A stretch of 51,291 bases of DNA, taken from DASZTU01 sp035493835. Its GTDB lineage: Bacteria; Pseudomonadota; Alphaproteobacteria; Rhizobiales; Devosiaceae. Positions 32,913 to 40,347 of the stretch are shown here, one piece after another. Made by a program: the position numbers and the translations under genes. The stretch spans positions 1 to 51,291 of the forward strand of contig DATJHO010000091.1 of assembly GCA_035493835.1 (NCBI GenBank), in the 5' to 3' direction. Within the stretch, counting starts at the first letter, position 1. Every line of letters begins with the position of its first letter. A model generated the notes under the pieces. That model saw nothing but the letters and a program-made list of their open reading frames with translations. It was not told where the DNA came from and searched no databases.

Positions 32913-33740
32913 ATGGTCGATACGCCGCAACTCGAGTCTCCCAAGAACGAGGACGACGAACTCGCCGGCGGCGAGATGCCGCTGCTCGATCACCTGATCG
33001 AGCTTCGGCAGCGGCTGATCTATTCGCTGGTCGCGGTCGGGGCGCTCTGCGTCATCTGCTTCATTTTTTCCAAGCAGCTCTTCGATTTCCTGCTCGGCCC
33101 CTACAAGGCCGCGGTGCCCAAGCTGCAGGACGTGCACCTGATCTACACGGCGCCGCAGGAATTCTTCTTCACGCAGCTCAGCGTTTCGCTGTTCGCCGCG
33201 ATCTTCTTCGCTTTTCCGGTGATCGCGAGCCAGATCTACATGTTCGTGGCGCCGGGGCTCTATAAGCGCGAGCGCAGCGCGTTTTTGCCCTACCTTGTTG
33301 CGACGCCGTTCTTCTTCGTACTCGGCGCGGCGCTAGTTTATTACATCGTCATTCCGATGGCCCTGAGGTTCTTCCTCGGCATGCAGGAGACCGACCCCAA
33401 CGGCATCTCGATCACTATGCAGACGCGGGTGAGCGAATATCTCACCTTTGTCATGACGCTGATTCTTGCCTTCGGTGTCTGTTTCCAGCTGCCGGTCGTC
33501 CTGACGCTGCTGGCACGTATCGGTCTCGTTTCCAGCGCCACCCTCAAAAAGGGCCGCAAATACGCAATCGTCGTTTTCCTTATCATTTCCGCCCTGCTGG
33601 CGCCGCCCGATCCGTTCTCGCAAATCGGGCTTACGGTGCCGCTCTACTTGCTCTATGAGTTTTCCATACAGGCGGTGATCTGGGTCGAAAGACAACGAGC
33701 CGCTAAAGAAGCCGCAGACAAGGCCTCCCTCGGCCTCTAG
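32913..33740 (+). CDS. tatC: Twin-arginine translocase subunit TatC
   Basis: The 275-residue polytopic inner-membrane protein is the signal-recognition core of the Tat system. The cytoplasmic start has the family motif PLLDHLIELRQRLIYSL, and six membrane segments follow, including FSKQLFDFLLGP, then APQEFFFTQLSVSLFAA, PYLVATPFFFVLGAALVYY and VPLYLLYEFSIQAVIWVE. The conserved charged residues in the first cytoplasmic loop region and the proline-rich fifth segment fit the family. It is third in the tatABC operon, with serS starting 14 nt downstream. Confidence 0.97.
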   Translation: MVDTPQLESPKNEDDELAGGEMPLLDHLIELRQRLIYSLVAVGALCVICFIFSKQLFDFLLGPYKAAVPKLQDVHLIYTAPQEFFFTQLSVSLFAAIFFAFPVIASQIYMFVAPGLYKRERSAFLPYLVATPFFFVLGAALVYYIVIPMALRFFLGMQETDPNGISITMQTRVSEYLTFVMTLILAFGVCFQLPVVLTLLARIGLVSSATLKKGRKYAIVVFLIISALLAPPDPFSQIGLTVPLYLLYEFSIQAVIWVERQRAAKEAADKASLGL

Positions 33741-33754
33741 CCAAAGATTTATCG

Positions 33755-35080
33755 ATGTTCGACATCAAATGGATTCGCGCCAACGCCGACGCATTCGATC
33801 GGGCTTTGGCCCGGCGCAAGGGCAATTACCCAAAGGCCCAGGAGCTGATCGCAATCGATGAGCAGCGCCGGCTGATCATCGCCGGCCTCAACGAGATGCA
33901 GGAGAAGCGCAACAAGCTCTCCAAAGAGATCGGCCAGGCCAAGGCCCAAAAGGACGAGGCCCGCGCGGCCGAGCTGATGGCCGAGGTCGCGAGCCTCAAG
34001 GAAAAAATTCCGGCGGCCGAGGCCGAGGAGCGGGAGAGGGACGCCGAACTTCGCGGCATCCTCTCCGGCATTCCGAACCTGCCGCTCGATGACGTCCCCC
34101 AGGGCGCCGACGAGCACGACAATGTCGAATATTTCGGCAGAAACGGTTCGCCCGAGCAGGCTGCCCGGACCCGTGCGCCGAAGCCGGCATTCGCCTTCAA
34201 GCCTCAGGAGCATTTTGAGCTCGGCGAGGCCATGGGCCAGATGGATTTCGAAGTGGCCGCAAAGCTTTCCGGCAGCCGCTTCGTGGTGTTGAAGAGCCAG
34301 CTCGCCCGGCTCGAGCGCGCCATCGGTCAGTTCATGCTCGACCTGCACGTCGACAATCACGGCTATACGGAAGTGCAGCCGCCGGTGTTGGTCCGCGAGG
34401 AGGCGCTCTACGGCACCGGGCAATTGCCGAAATTCGAGGAAGACCTGTTCAAGACTGCGAGCCTGGACCGGCCGCTTTATCTCATCCCGACCGCCGAAGT
34501 GCCGCTGACCAATTTCGTGAGCGGCGCCATTCTCTCCGAAGAGCAGCTGCCAATGCGCCTGACTGCGCTGACGCCGTGCTTCCGCTCCGAGGCGGGCTCG
34601 GCCGGGCGCGATACGCGCGGCATGCTGCGGCAGCACCAGTTCAACAAGGTGGAAATGGTGTCGATCACGACGCCCGAGACTTCCATTGATGAGCACGAGC
34701 GCATGCTCTCCTGTGCCGAGGCCGTGCTGCAGAAGCTGGGGCTTCATTACCGGGTCATGATGCTCTCGACCGGCGACATGGGATTTGGCGCGCAGAAGAC
34801 CTATGACCTCGAAGTGTGGCTGCCGGGGCAGGACACGTATCGGGAAATTTCCTCGGTTTCGGTCTGCGGTGATTTCCAGGCGCGGCGCATGGATGCACGC
34901 GTCAGGGACAAGGAAGGCAAGATCCGCCACGTCCATACGCTCAATGGCTCGGGCGTCGCCGTCGGCCGGGCCCTGATCGCGGTCATGGAGAACTACCAGC
35001 AGGAAGACGGCTCGATCGCCGTGCCTGAAGTTCTCCGCGCCTATATGGGCGGGCTAGCGCATATCGGCGCGCGCAATTGA
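33755..35080 (+). CDS. serS: Seryl-tRNA synthetase
   Basis: The 441-residue class II enzyme charges tRNA-Ser and tRNA-Sec with serine. The N-terminal coiled coil (about 25-105: KRNKLSKEIGQAKAQKDEA) binds the tRNA long arm. Motif 2 is visible as CFRSEAGSAGRDTRGMLRQH and motif 3 as NGSGVAVGRALIAVMENYQQ. Length matches the bacterial enzyme. It starts MFDIKWIR, the typical SerRS start. It overlaps surE by 4 nt at its stop (TTGA), linking the two translationally. Confidence 0.97.
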   Translation: MFDIKWIRANADAFDRALARRKGNYPKAQELIAIDEQRRLIIAGLNEMQEKRNKLSKEIGQAKAQKDEARAAELMAEVASLKEKIPAAEAEERERDAELRGILSGIPNLPLDDVPQGADEHDNVEYFGRNGSPEQAARTRAPKPAFAFKPQEHFELGEAMGQMDFEVAAKLSGSRFVVLKSQLARLERAIGQFMLDLHVDNHGYTEVQPPVLVREEALYGTGQLPKFEEDLFKTASLDRPLYLIPTAEVPLTNFVSGAILSEEQLPMRLTALTPCFRSEAGSAGRDTRGMLRQHQFNKVEMVSITTPETSIDEHERMLSCAEAVLQKLGLHYRVMMLSTGDMGFGAQKTYDLEVWLPGQDTYREISSVSVCGDFQARRMDARVRDKEGKIRHVHTLNGSGVAVGRALIAVMENYQQEDGSIAVPEVLRAYMGGLAHIGARN

Positions 35081-35850
35081 GCCTTCGCATCCTCATCACC
35101 AACGATGACGGCGTGGACGCGCCCGGTATCGCGGTGATGCGCGAAATCGCCCGCGCTCTTTCGGACGATGTCTGGGTGGTGGCGCCGGACGGCAATCAGA
35201 GCGGGGCAGGGCACCGCTTCACCCTGGGCCGCGAGCTGACAGCCGAAGAACGCGAGCCAAAAGTCTATGCCATCGTCGGCGGCAGCCCCGCCGATTGCGT
35301 GGTGGCCGGCGTAACCCATTTGCTCGGCAGCCGCGCGCCTGATCTCGTGCTTTCGGGCGTCAATGCCGGGCAGAACCTCGGCGACATCATCCACTGCTCA
35401 GGGACGGCGGCGGGTGCGCGTGAAGGGGCGCTGCAGGGCGCGATTGGCGTCGCAATGAGCCAGGCCAACAATTACGAGCATGGCCAGGAAATCGCCTGGG
35501 ACAATGCGCGCCGGTTCGGCGCCGCCGTGGTGCAGGCGATCATTGGCGCGCACCAGGGCCGCGACACCTTCTACAACGTCAATTTTCCGTTCTGCGCGCC
35601 TGAGCAGGTGACGGGCATCCGCGTGGTGCCGCATCAGCGCTTTTCCCGATCGCCGTTCCGCTATTATCCCAGCCAGAACGACGGCAAGTTCTTCGTGGCG
35701 ATCCCCGAGACGCCGACCCCGCTCGATCCCTTGAGCGATTTCCACCTGCTGACCCATGGGGGCGCCATCACGGTTACCCCCTTGATGCTGCGGCAGACCG
35801 ACATAGCCCTCGCCGCGGCGTTGGATGGAAAGTTGGGGTTGGAGGGGTAG
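35077..35850 (+). CDS. surE: 5'/3'-nucleotidase SurE
   Basis: The 257-residue metal-dependent nucleotidase removes phosphate from nucleoside monophosphates. The signature LRILITNDDGVDAPGI (metal-binding Asp pair) opens the protein, and VAPDGNQSGAGH, GGSPADCV and LVLSGVNAGQNLGDIIHCSGT follow, all typical. The start codon is TTG, overlapping the serS stop (TTGA); no other start would keep the conserved N-terminus. In relatives surE is followed by pcm, but here the next 330 nt contain only an inverted-repeat element and the leader of the NlpD-like gene. Confidence 0.96.
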   Translation: MSLRILITNDDGVDAPGIAVMREIARALSDDVWVVAPDGNQSGAGHRFTLGRELTAEEREPKVYAIVGGSPADCVVAGVTHLLGSRAPDLVLSGVNAGQNLGDIIHCSGTAAGAREGALQGAIGVAMSQANNYEHGQEIAWDNARRFGAAVVQAIIGAHQGRDTFYNVNFPFCAPEQVTGIRVVPHQRFSRSPFRYYPSQNDGKFFVAIPETPTPLDPLSDFHLLTHGGAITVTPLMLRQTDIALAAALDGKLGLEG

Positions 35851-36181
35851 GGGCGGTCGCTTCGGCAACATTCTTCCCTGCCTTAGTCGCCTCCTCAACC
35901 ACCACCACGTCATTCCGGCGCACGCCGGAATCCATCTTTCTTTTCGGGATGTTGCCCGGAAATGGATCCCGGCGTCGGCCGGGATGACGCAGGGGAAGGT
36001 CGAATCGGTGTGCCAGAAGCACTGAGCTTCCGCAGGGAAACCCCACCGCATCGCCCCGTTTCCCGGTAACCTTACCGCCCTCCTAAGCGCGATTGCGCAA
36101 ATCGCGTCGGCTTTAAATTCGTCTTTACCTTAACGCCCTATTCTCATGACCGTTGAGTTCGCTCGCGTTGTGAGTTGTCTG
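35851..36181. other. Gap between surE and the NlpD-like gene; REP-like repeat, no gene
   Basis: No gene is seen. It holds the inverted-repeat element at 35908-35989 and an AT-richer stretch at 36105-36145 suitable for a promoter. The gap stands where pcm usually lies. Confidence 0.6.
35908..35989. repeat. REP-like inverted repeat (CGTCATTCC...GGATGACG type)
   Basis: Two arms (CGTCATTCCGGCG..GGAATCCAT and ATGGATCCCGGCG..GGGATGACG) are near reverse complements 22 nt apart; each is also an internal hairpin. It is the same family style as the paired elements at 21703 and 38650. Confidence 0.8.
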
Positions 36182-37594
36182 ATGAGTATTTGCGTAACCC
36201 GCAGAACACTGAAGAATGGTGCCGCGATCGTTGGTCTCGCCCTGGCAGCGTCGAGCCTGGCCGGTTGCTCCACCTTTGGTCTGGGCGATGATCCGACGGT
36301 AACCGGCTCGGTCGGGTACCAGGGGAGCAGCAACCTCAATCAGCCGATGCCGTCGGCTCTGGGGCAAGGGCGCCAGGTTGCCGATAATGGCCCCTATACG
36401 CCGCCGGAAGACATCGGTTCGGGTTCGGCTCCCAGCCTGCCGATGAGCGGGCAAGGTTATCAGACCTATCAGAGTTTGCCGCCCGTATCGGCGCCACAGT
36501 CCCATTCATTCAGCAGCCAGGACCTGCCGGTCATTGGTGCTTCGACCTCCAGCAGGAGCCTGCCTGTCATGTCCGCCCAGCCCGCGCAAAACTCGATGGC
36601 CTCGATTTCGTCGGCTCCGAGGCCGCTTGCTGCAGTACCCAATCTCAGCGTCGTGCCGACCGGTACCTATACGCACGTCATCAGGAGCGGCGAGTCGCTT
36701 TATACGATCGCCAAGCACTATGGCGTCACCGCGCAATCGATCATGGGTGCCTCGGGCATCTCGGCGCCCGACAAGATCTTCGTCGGCCAGCGCGTCGTGA
36801 TCCCTGGCCGGCCCGATCTGCTCGCGGCCATGGACGATGCCAAGCCCTCGCCCGAAAACGACAAGCTGCCGGTCGACAGCAACATGCCGGTGCTGGCCTC
36901 GTCCGCGCCTGATCCGCTGCCGATGCACGAACGCGCCCATGCCCACAATGAGACGCGCGTTGCCTCCCTCGACAACAACGCCGAGCAGCCCGTGCCGCTC
37001 GCCGGGCGTATACTGACCCCGTCGGCGGCAACGGCACCGGAGGCCCCACGCGCCGCCGCCACAAGCCGCGCCACTTCGCCGGTCATGCCACTGGCTACTC
37101 CGATCGCCAAGCCGGCCGTTAGCAGAAGCGTGGCCGCCAGGCCGGTTGCGCCGACGGCACCGACGATGGTCGCAAGCGCCCCCCAGGCGGCGCCGAGGGT
37201 TCCGATGCAGGAACCGGCGACGTCCGGTGCCTCAAAATTCCGCTGGCCCGTCAGCGGCAAGGTCGTCGTCGATTTTGCTGCCTCCAAGGGCACCGGCATC
37301 AATATCGCCGCCCCGCTCGGCACGCCGGTCAAGGCCGTCGAGAACGGCACCGTCATCTATGTCGGCAGCGGCGTCGAGGGATATGGCAACCTCATCCTGA
37401 TCCGGCACGCCAATGGCTACGTGTCGGCCTATGCCGATCTCAAGGACATGACGGTGCAGAAGAATACCGTTGTCGGGCGTGGCGATACGATCGGCACCGC
37501 CGGCATGACCGGGTCGGTGACGAGCCCGCAGCTCCACTTCGAGCTCCGCAAGGGCGCAACGCCCGTCGATCCGGTGCCGCTTCTCGCCGGCTAG
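36182..37594 (+). CDS. nlpD: NlpD-like lipoprotein with LysM and degenerate LytM domain
   Basis: The 470-residue lipoprotein has a signal peptide with lipobox SLAGC (lipid Cys29). A Pro/Ser-rich linker, a LysM peptidoglycan-binding domain (about 160-205: YTHVIRSGESLYTIAKHYGV, FVGQRVVIPG), a second linker, and a C-terminal M23/LytM domain (about 365-465) follow. The metal-binding residues of active M23 peptidases are lost: the first His/Asp motif reads KGTGINIAAP, the YAHL motif reads YADL, and HLHFE reads QLHFE. Such degenerate LytM proteins activate cell-wall amidases rather than cut peptidoglycan. ATG 36182 gives a normal lipoprotein signal; ATG 36146 is a less likely start. Confidence 0.9.
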   Translation: MSICVTRRTLKNGAAIVGLALAASSLAGCSTFGLGDDPTVTGSVGYQGSSNLNQPMPSALGQGRQVADNGPYTPPEDIGSGSAPSLPMSGQGYQTYQSLPPVSAPQSHSFSSQDLPVIGASTSSRSLPVMSAQPAQNSMASISSAPRPLAAVPNLSVVPTGTYTHVIRSGESLYTIAKHYGVTAQSIMGASGISAPDKIFVGQRVVIPGRPDLLAAMDDAKPSPENDKLPVDSNMPVLASSAPDPLPMHERAHAHNETRVASLDNNAEQPVPLAGRILTPSAATAPEAPRAAATSRATSPVMPLATPIAKPAVSRSVAARPVAPTAPTMVASAPQAAPRVPMQEPATSGASKFRWPVSGKVVVDFAASKGTGINIAAPLGTPVKAVENGTVIYVGSGVEGYGNLILIRHANGYVSAYADLKDMTVQKNTVVGRGDTIGTAGMTGSVTSPQLHFELRKGATPVDPVPLLAG

Positions 37595-37700
37595 AGTGTT
37601 TTCAGGAAAAGTGGCTACCACTTTTCCGGTTCGGAAACGCGAGACGACAAAGACCTGGAGACAGTTCAGCGTTTTCTTGAAGCGATGAACGGCTCTGGGC
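37595..37700. repeat. Rhizobial-type intergenic repeat
   Basis: The motif TTTTCAGGAAAAGTGGCTAC, then ACTTTTCCGGTTCGGAAACG, ends near GCGATGAACGGCTCT. It matches a widely scattered intergenic sequence style of Hyphomicrobiales that I recall from memory. AAAAGTGG and CCACTTTT form a hairpin at its left end, directly after the NlpD-like gene, and may act as its terminator. Confidence 0.6.
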
Positions 37701-37832
37701 ATTTCGCGACAGTTCCATGCAAGGAAGTGCCCTGGCCGGGAGCAATCCCGGCCATTTTCATTGCCGCTCGCGGCTTGCCTGGATCACCGAAACCGGAGAT
37801 TGTCGCCGCAACAAAGTAGGGCGGGTTGCTGC

Positions 37833-38591
37833 GTGAAGATCGGCGAAGATATCAAGGCGGTGTGGGTTGCGACCGTGCCTCGCACCGGATCGATGTGGAC
37901 CTTCAATGTCCTGCGTGACCTTGTGCGCGCGACGGGCAGGCCGGTTCAGCCCGAGATTGTGCCCCATGCCGACGAGGAGATGGAGGCCATCGGCCAAGTC
38001 GGCATCGCTGATAGGAGCGAGGCCATCTATGTGCTCAAGGTGCACACCCGGATTGCAGCCGATTTGGCGCGATCCTGCTTCGTGGTGACCCGGCGCGACC
38101 TTCGCGATTCGATCGTGTCGTTCATGCGCTTCACCAAGACAGATTTCGATGCGGGGCTGCGCTTCCTCGCCGGGGCGGTGCGGCTCGAGCGGCATTTTGC
38201 GACCTTCCCGCCGGAGCGGACCATCGTCATCGACTATGCCGAGATCATCGCTCGCCCCGAAGCCGTGATTACCGAACTGGGCCGCAGGCTGTCGCTGGAT
38301 GTGAGCCCCGCCCTGGTGGCTGAGCTGGTGCAGCGCTTCTCAAAGGACAGTGTGCAGGCACGCCTGGTCGAGCGCGAACAGGCGCTGCGGGAGAAGATCG
38401 GCGCGCGCCAGCCGGTTGATGTGCGCGAGTTCGTCCACAGCGGCGACCGTTCGCTGCGTGCCTTCGACGTCACCACCGGCTTCCAGTCCGGCCACGTTTC
38501 CGCCTATCGGGAGGGCGACTGGCGGCACATTCTCACCCCCGAGCAGCAGCAGGCTGTCGAGGCCCTCATCGCAGCGGAGAGAGCGAAGTAG
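37833..38591 (+). CDS. Sulfotransferase-domain-like protein
   Basis: The 252-residue protein contains VPRTGSMWTFNVLRDL (about 15-30), which matches the phosphosulfate-binding loop of sulfotransferases (PRTGSTW type). It also has a later TRRDLRDSIVSFMRF, like the 3'-phosphate binding region (RDPRD..VS). The middle part IVIDYAEIIARPEAVITELG resembles the family's Y-E-D region, where a sulfotransferase would recruit its acceptor. No signal peptide; cytoplasmic. The acceptor is unknown. The start is GTG 37833, since upstream residues are unnatural. It stands alone between the NlpD-like gene and the convergent DUF815 gene and is not part of the usual conserved block. Confidence 0.75.
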   Translation: MKIGEDIKAVWVATVPRTGSMWTFNVLRDLVRATGRPVQPEIVPHADEEMEAIGQVGIADRSEAIYVLKVHTRIAADLARSCFVVTRRDLRDSIVSFMRFTKTDFDAGLRFLAGAVRLERHFATFPPERTIVIDYAEIIARPEAVITELGRRLSLDVSPALVAELVQRFSKDSVQARLVEREQALREKIGARQPVDVREFVHSGDRSLRAFDVTTGFQSGHVSAYREGDWRHILTPEQQQAVEALIAAERAK

Positions 38592-38649
38592 GGCGGTGCT
38601 TGCGCGGGCGGCAGCCGGGGCACAAGGCTGGCGCGTTGCCAATTTGCTG

Positions 38650-38772
38650 GAGCACTGATTCAAACGGAGATTCCCGCCTTCGCGGGAATGACCTGGGTTT
38701 GTTGGCAGATCCGTGCTCTGTCCCTGCATCATTCCCGCGAAGGCGGGAATCTCCGTTGTTTCAGCACAGTGG
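38650..38772. repeat. MITE-like inverted-repeat element, copy 2
   Basis: About 123 bp, nearly the same as the element at 21703-21826, with the same arms and flanks (GAGCACTGATT at the left, GTTTC.GCACA at the right) and a variable centre. It lies between convergent sulfotransferase-like and DUF815 genes. Confidence 0.85.
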
Positions 38773-38880
38773 GGTCGCGCTCTCGCGCGAAGTGTCAACG
38801 CGTGGCTGGACCAGAGCGCCCCAAAGGCTGAAGCCGCCGCGACCGCCCCTCACGCTGATTCAAGTTCGCAGGACCACGCT

Positions 38881-39759
38881 TCAAACCGCCTTGCCCTGCT
38901 CCCCCGCCAACTGCCGCACCAGCTGGATGGCGACGCGCCCGGAGCGGGAGCCGCGCGTGGCGGCCCACTCGATGGCGCGGGCATAGAGCGCCTTGTCATC
39001 GATCGTGAGACCATAGTAGTCGCAGTAGGAGCGGATCATGGCCAGGTAAGTCGGCTGATCGCAATTGTGGAAGCCGAGCCACAGCCCGAAGCGGTCGGAG
39101 AGCGACACCTTTTCTTCTACTGCCTCGCCGGGATTGATGGCGGTCGAGCGCTCGTTCTCGATCATGTCCCGCGCCATCAAATGACGGCGATTGGAGGTGG
39201 CGTAGAACAGCACGTTCTTCGGCCGGCCCTCGAGCCCGCCATCGAGGATCGTCTTCAGCGACTTGTAGGTGGCTTCGTCGCGGTCGAACGACAGGTCGTC
39301 GCAGAAGATGATGAACCTTGCGTCCTCGTGCGAGATCAGCCGCATCAGCGTCGGCAGGCTCTCGATGTCCTCGCGATTTATCTCGATGAGGATCAGCCGG
39401 TAGAGGCCCGGCTCGCCAAGGCCATTGACGTGGGCGTGCAGCGCCTTGACCAGCGAACTCTTGCCCATCCCCCGCGCGCCCCACAGCAGCGCGTTGTTGG
39501 CGCCGTGGCCGCGGGCAAAGTGCAGCGTATTCTGCAAAAGGATCTCGGTTACGTCGCCCACGCCCTTGAGCAGTTCGAGCGGCACCCTTGCCACTTCCGG
39601 CACGGGACGTAGAAAGCTTTCGCCTGCATCCCAGTGATAGGCATCCGCGCCCCCCAGAACGGGACCCGGCGCCGGCTGCGTTGGCGACATTGCGGCGAGG
39701 CTATCGGCGATACGACTTAGCGATGCCGCGATATCGGCGAGCGAATTCGGGTCGGTCAA
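38881..39759 (-). CDS. DUF815 family AAA-type ATPase
   Basis: The 292-residue P-loop ATPase belongs to the DUF815 family. Walker A is GARGMGKSS (94-102) and Walker B is RFIIFCDDLSF (about 148-158). The conserved LFYATSNRRHLMARDMIEN and SLSDRFGLWLGF segments, including the arginine-rich sensor region, are as in the family. Its role is not firmly known; members are often near protein-export or division genes. It begins MTDPNSLADI. It is divergent from yajC with a 188-bp shared promoter region, an arrangement typical of Hyphomicrobiales. Confidence 0.92.
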   Translation of the reverse strand: MTDPNSLADIAASLSRIADSLAAMSPTQPAPGPVLGGADAYHWDAGESFLRPVPEVARVPLELLKGVGDVTEILLQNTLHFARGHGANNALLWGARGMGKSSLVKALHAHVNGLGEPGLYRLILIEINREDIESLPTLMRLISHEDARFIIFCDDLSFDRDEATYKSLKTILDGGLEGRPKNVLFYATSNRRHLMARDMIENERSTAINPGEAVEEKVSLSDRFGLWLGFHNCDQPTYLAMIRSYCDYYGLTIDDKALYARAIEWAATRGSRSGRVAIQLVRQLAGEQGKAV

Positions 39760-39947
39760 CTGCTAAAACTCCAGTAGTCCAGATGTTCTGTGCCCCCGGA
39801 TTGGCTTTGCAATCTAAGGGGGCCGGCTATATATTCCGCGCGATTTTTGGCGGGCGGGGTCTCCCGATCCCGCGGTCGCGGCCTATATGGGCCAGCAAGC
39901 GACATTTTGACAAGCCGACAACCAAGTCTGCAACCAAGGAGCCGTTT

Positions 39948-40310
39948 ATGTTGTTCGTCACCCCCGCTTACGCCCAGGCCGCCACCGGCGCCGCTCCGGC
40001 GGGCGCGCTGGATCCGAGCGGGATCATCGTACAGCTTGCGCCCATCCTCATCCTGGTGGTCATTTTCTGGCTCCTCATCTTCCGCCCGCAGCAGAAGCGC
40101 GCGCGCGAGCAGAAGGCGATGCTCAATGCGATCACCCGTGGTGACACGGTGGTGACCAGCGGCGGCATTGTCGGCAAGGTCACCAAGGCTGTAGATGGCG
40201 AAGATCTCGAAGTGGAGATTGCCCCCAACGTGAAGGTCAAGATCGTGCGCGGCATGGTGACGGATGTCCGGTCCAAGGGGCAGCCCGTCAACGACAACAA
40301 GGCTGCCTAA
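39948..40310 (+). CDS. yajC: Preprotein translocase accessory subunit YajC
   Basis: The 120-residue inner-membrane protein has one membrane segment (about 25-45, IIVQLAPILILVVIFWLLIF), followed by the family motif FRPQQKRAREQKAMLNAI. A beta-rich cytoplasmic domain follows (RGDTVVTSGGIVGKVTKAVD, VEIAPNVKVKIVRGMVTDV). It associates with SecD and SecF to aid protein export. AAGGAG six bases upstream of ATG 39948 is an excellent ribosome binding site. It is the first gene of yajC-secDF and is divergent from the DUF815 gene. Confidence 0.97.
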   Translation: MLFVTPAYAQAATGAAPAGALDPSGIIVQLAPILILVVIFWLLIFRPQQKRAREQKAMLNAITRGDTVVTSGGIVGKVTKAVDGEDLEVEIAPNVKVKIVRGMVTDVRSKGQPVNDNKAA

Positions 40311-40347
40311 GACCGGCTCGTAACAACGACAGGACTCCCCCAACCAC

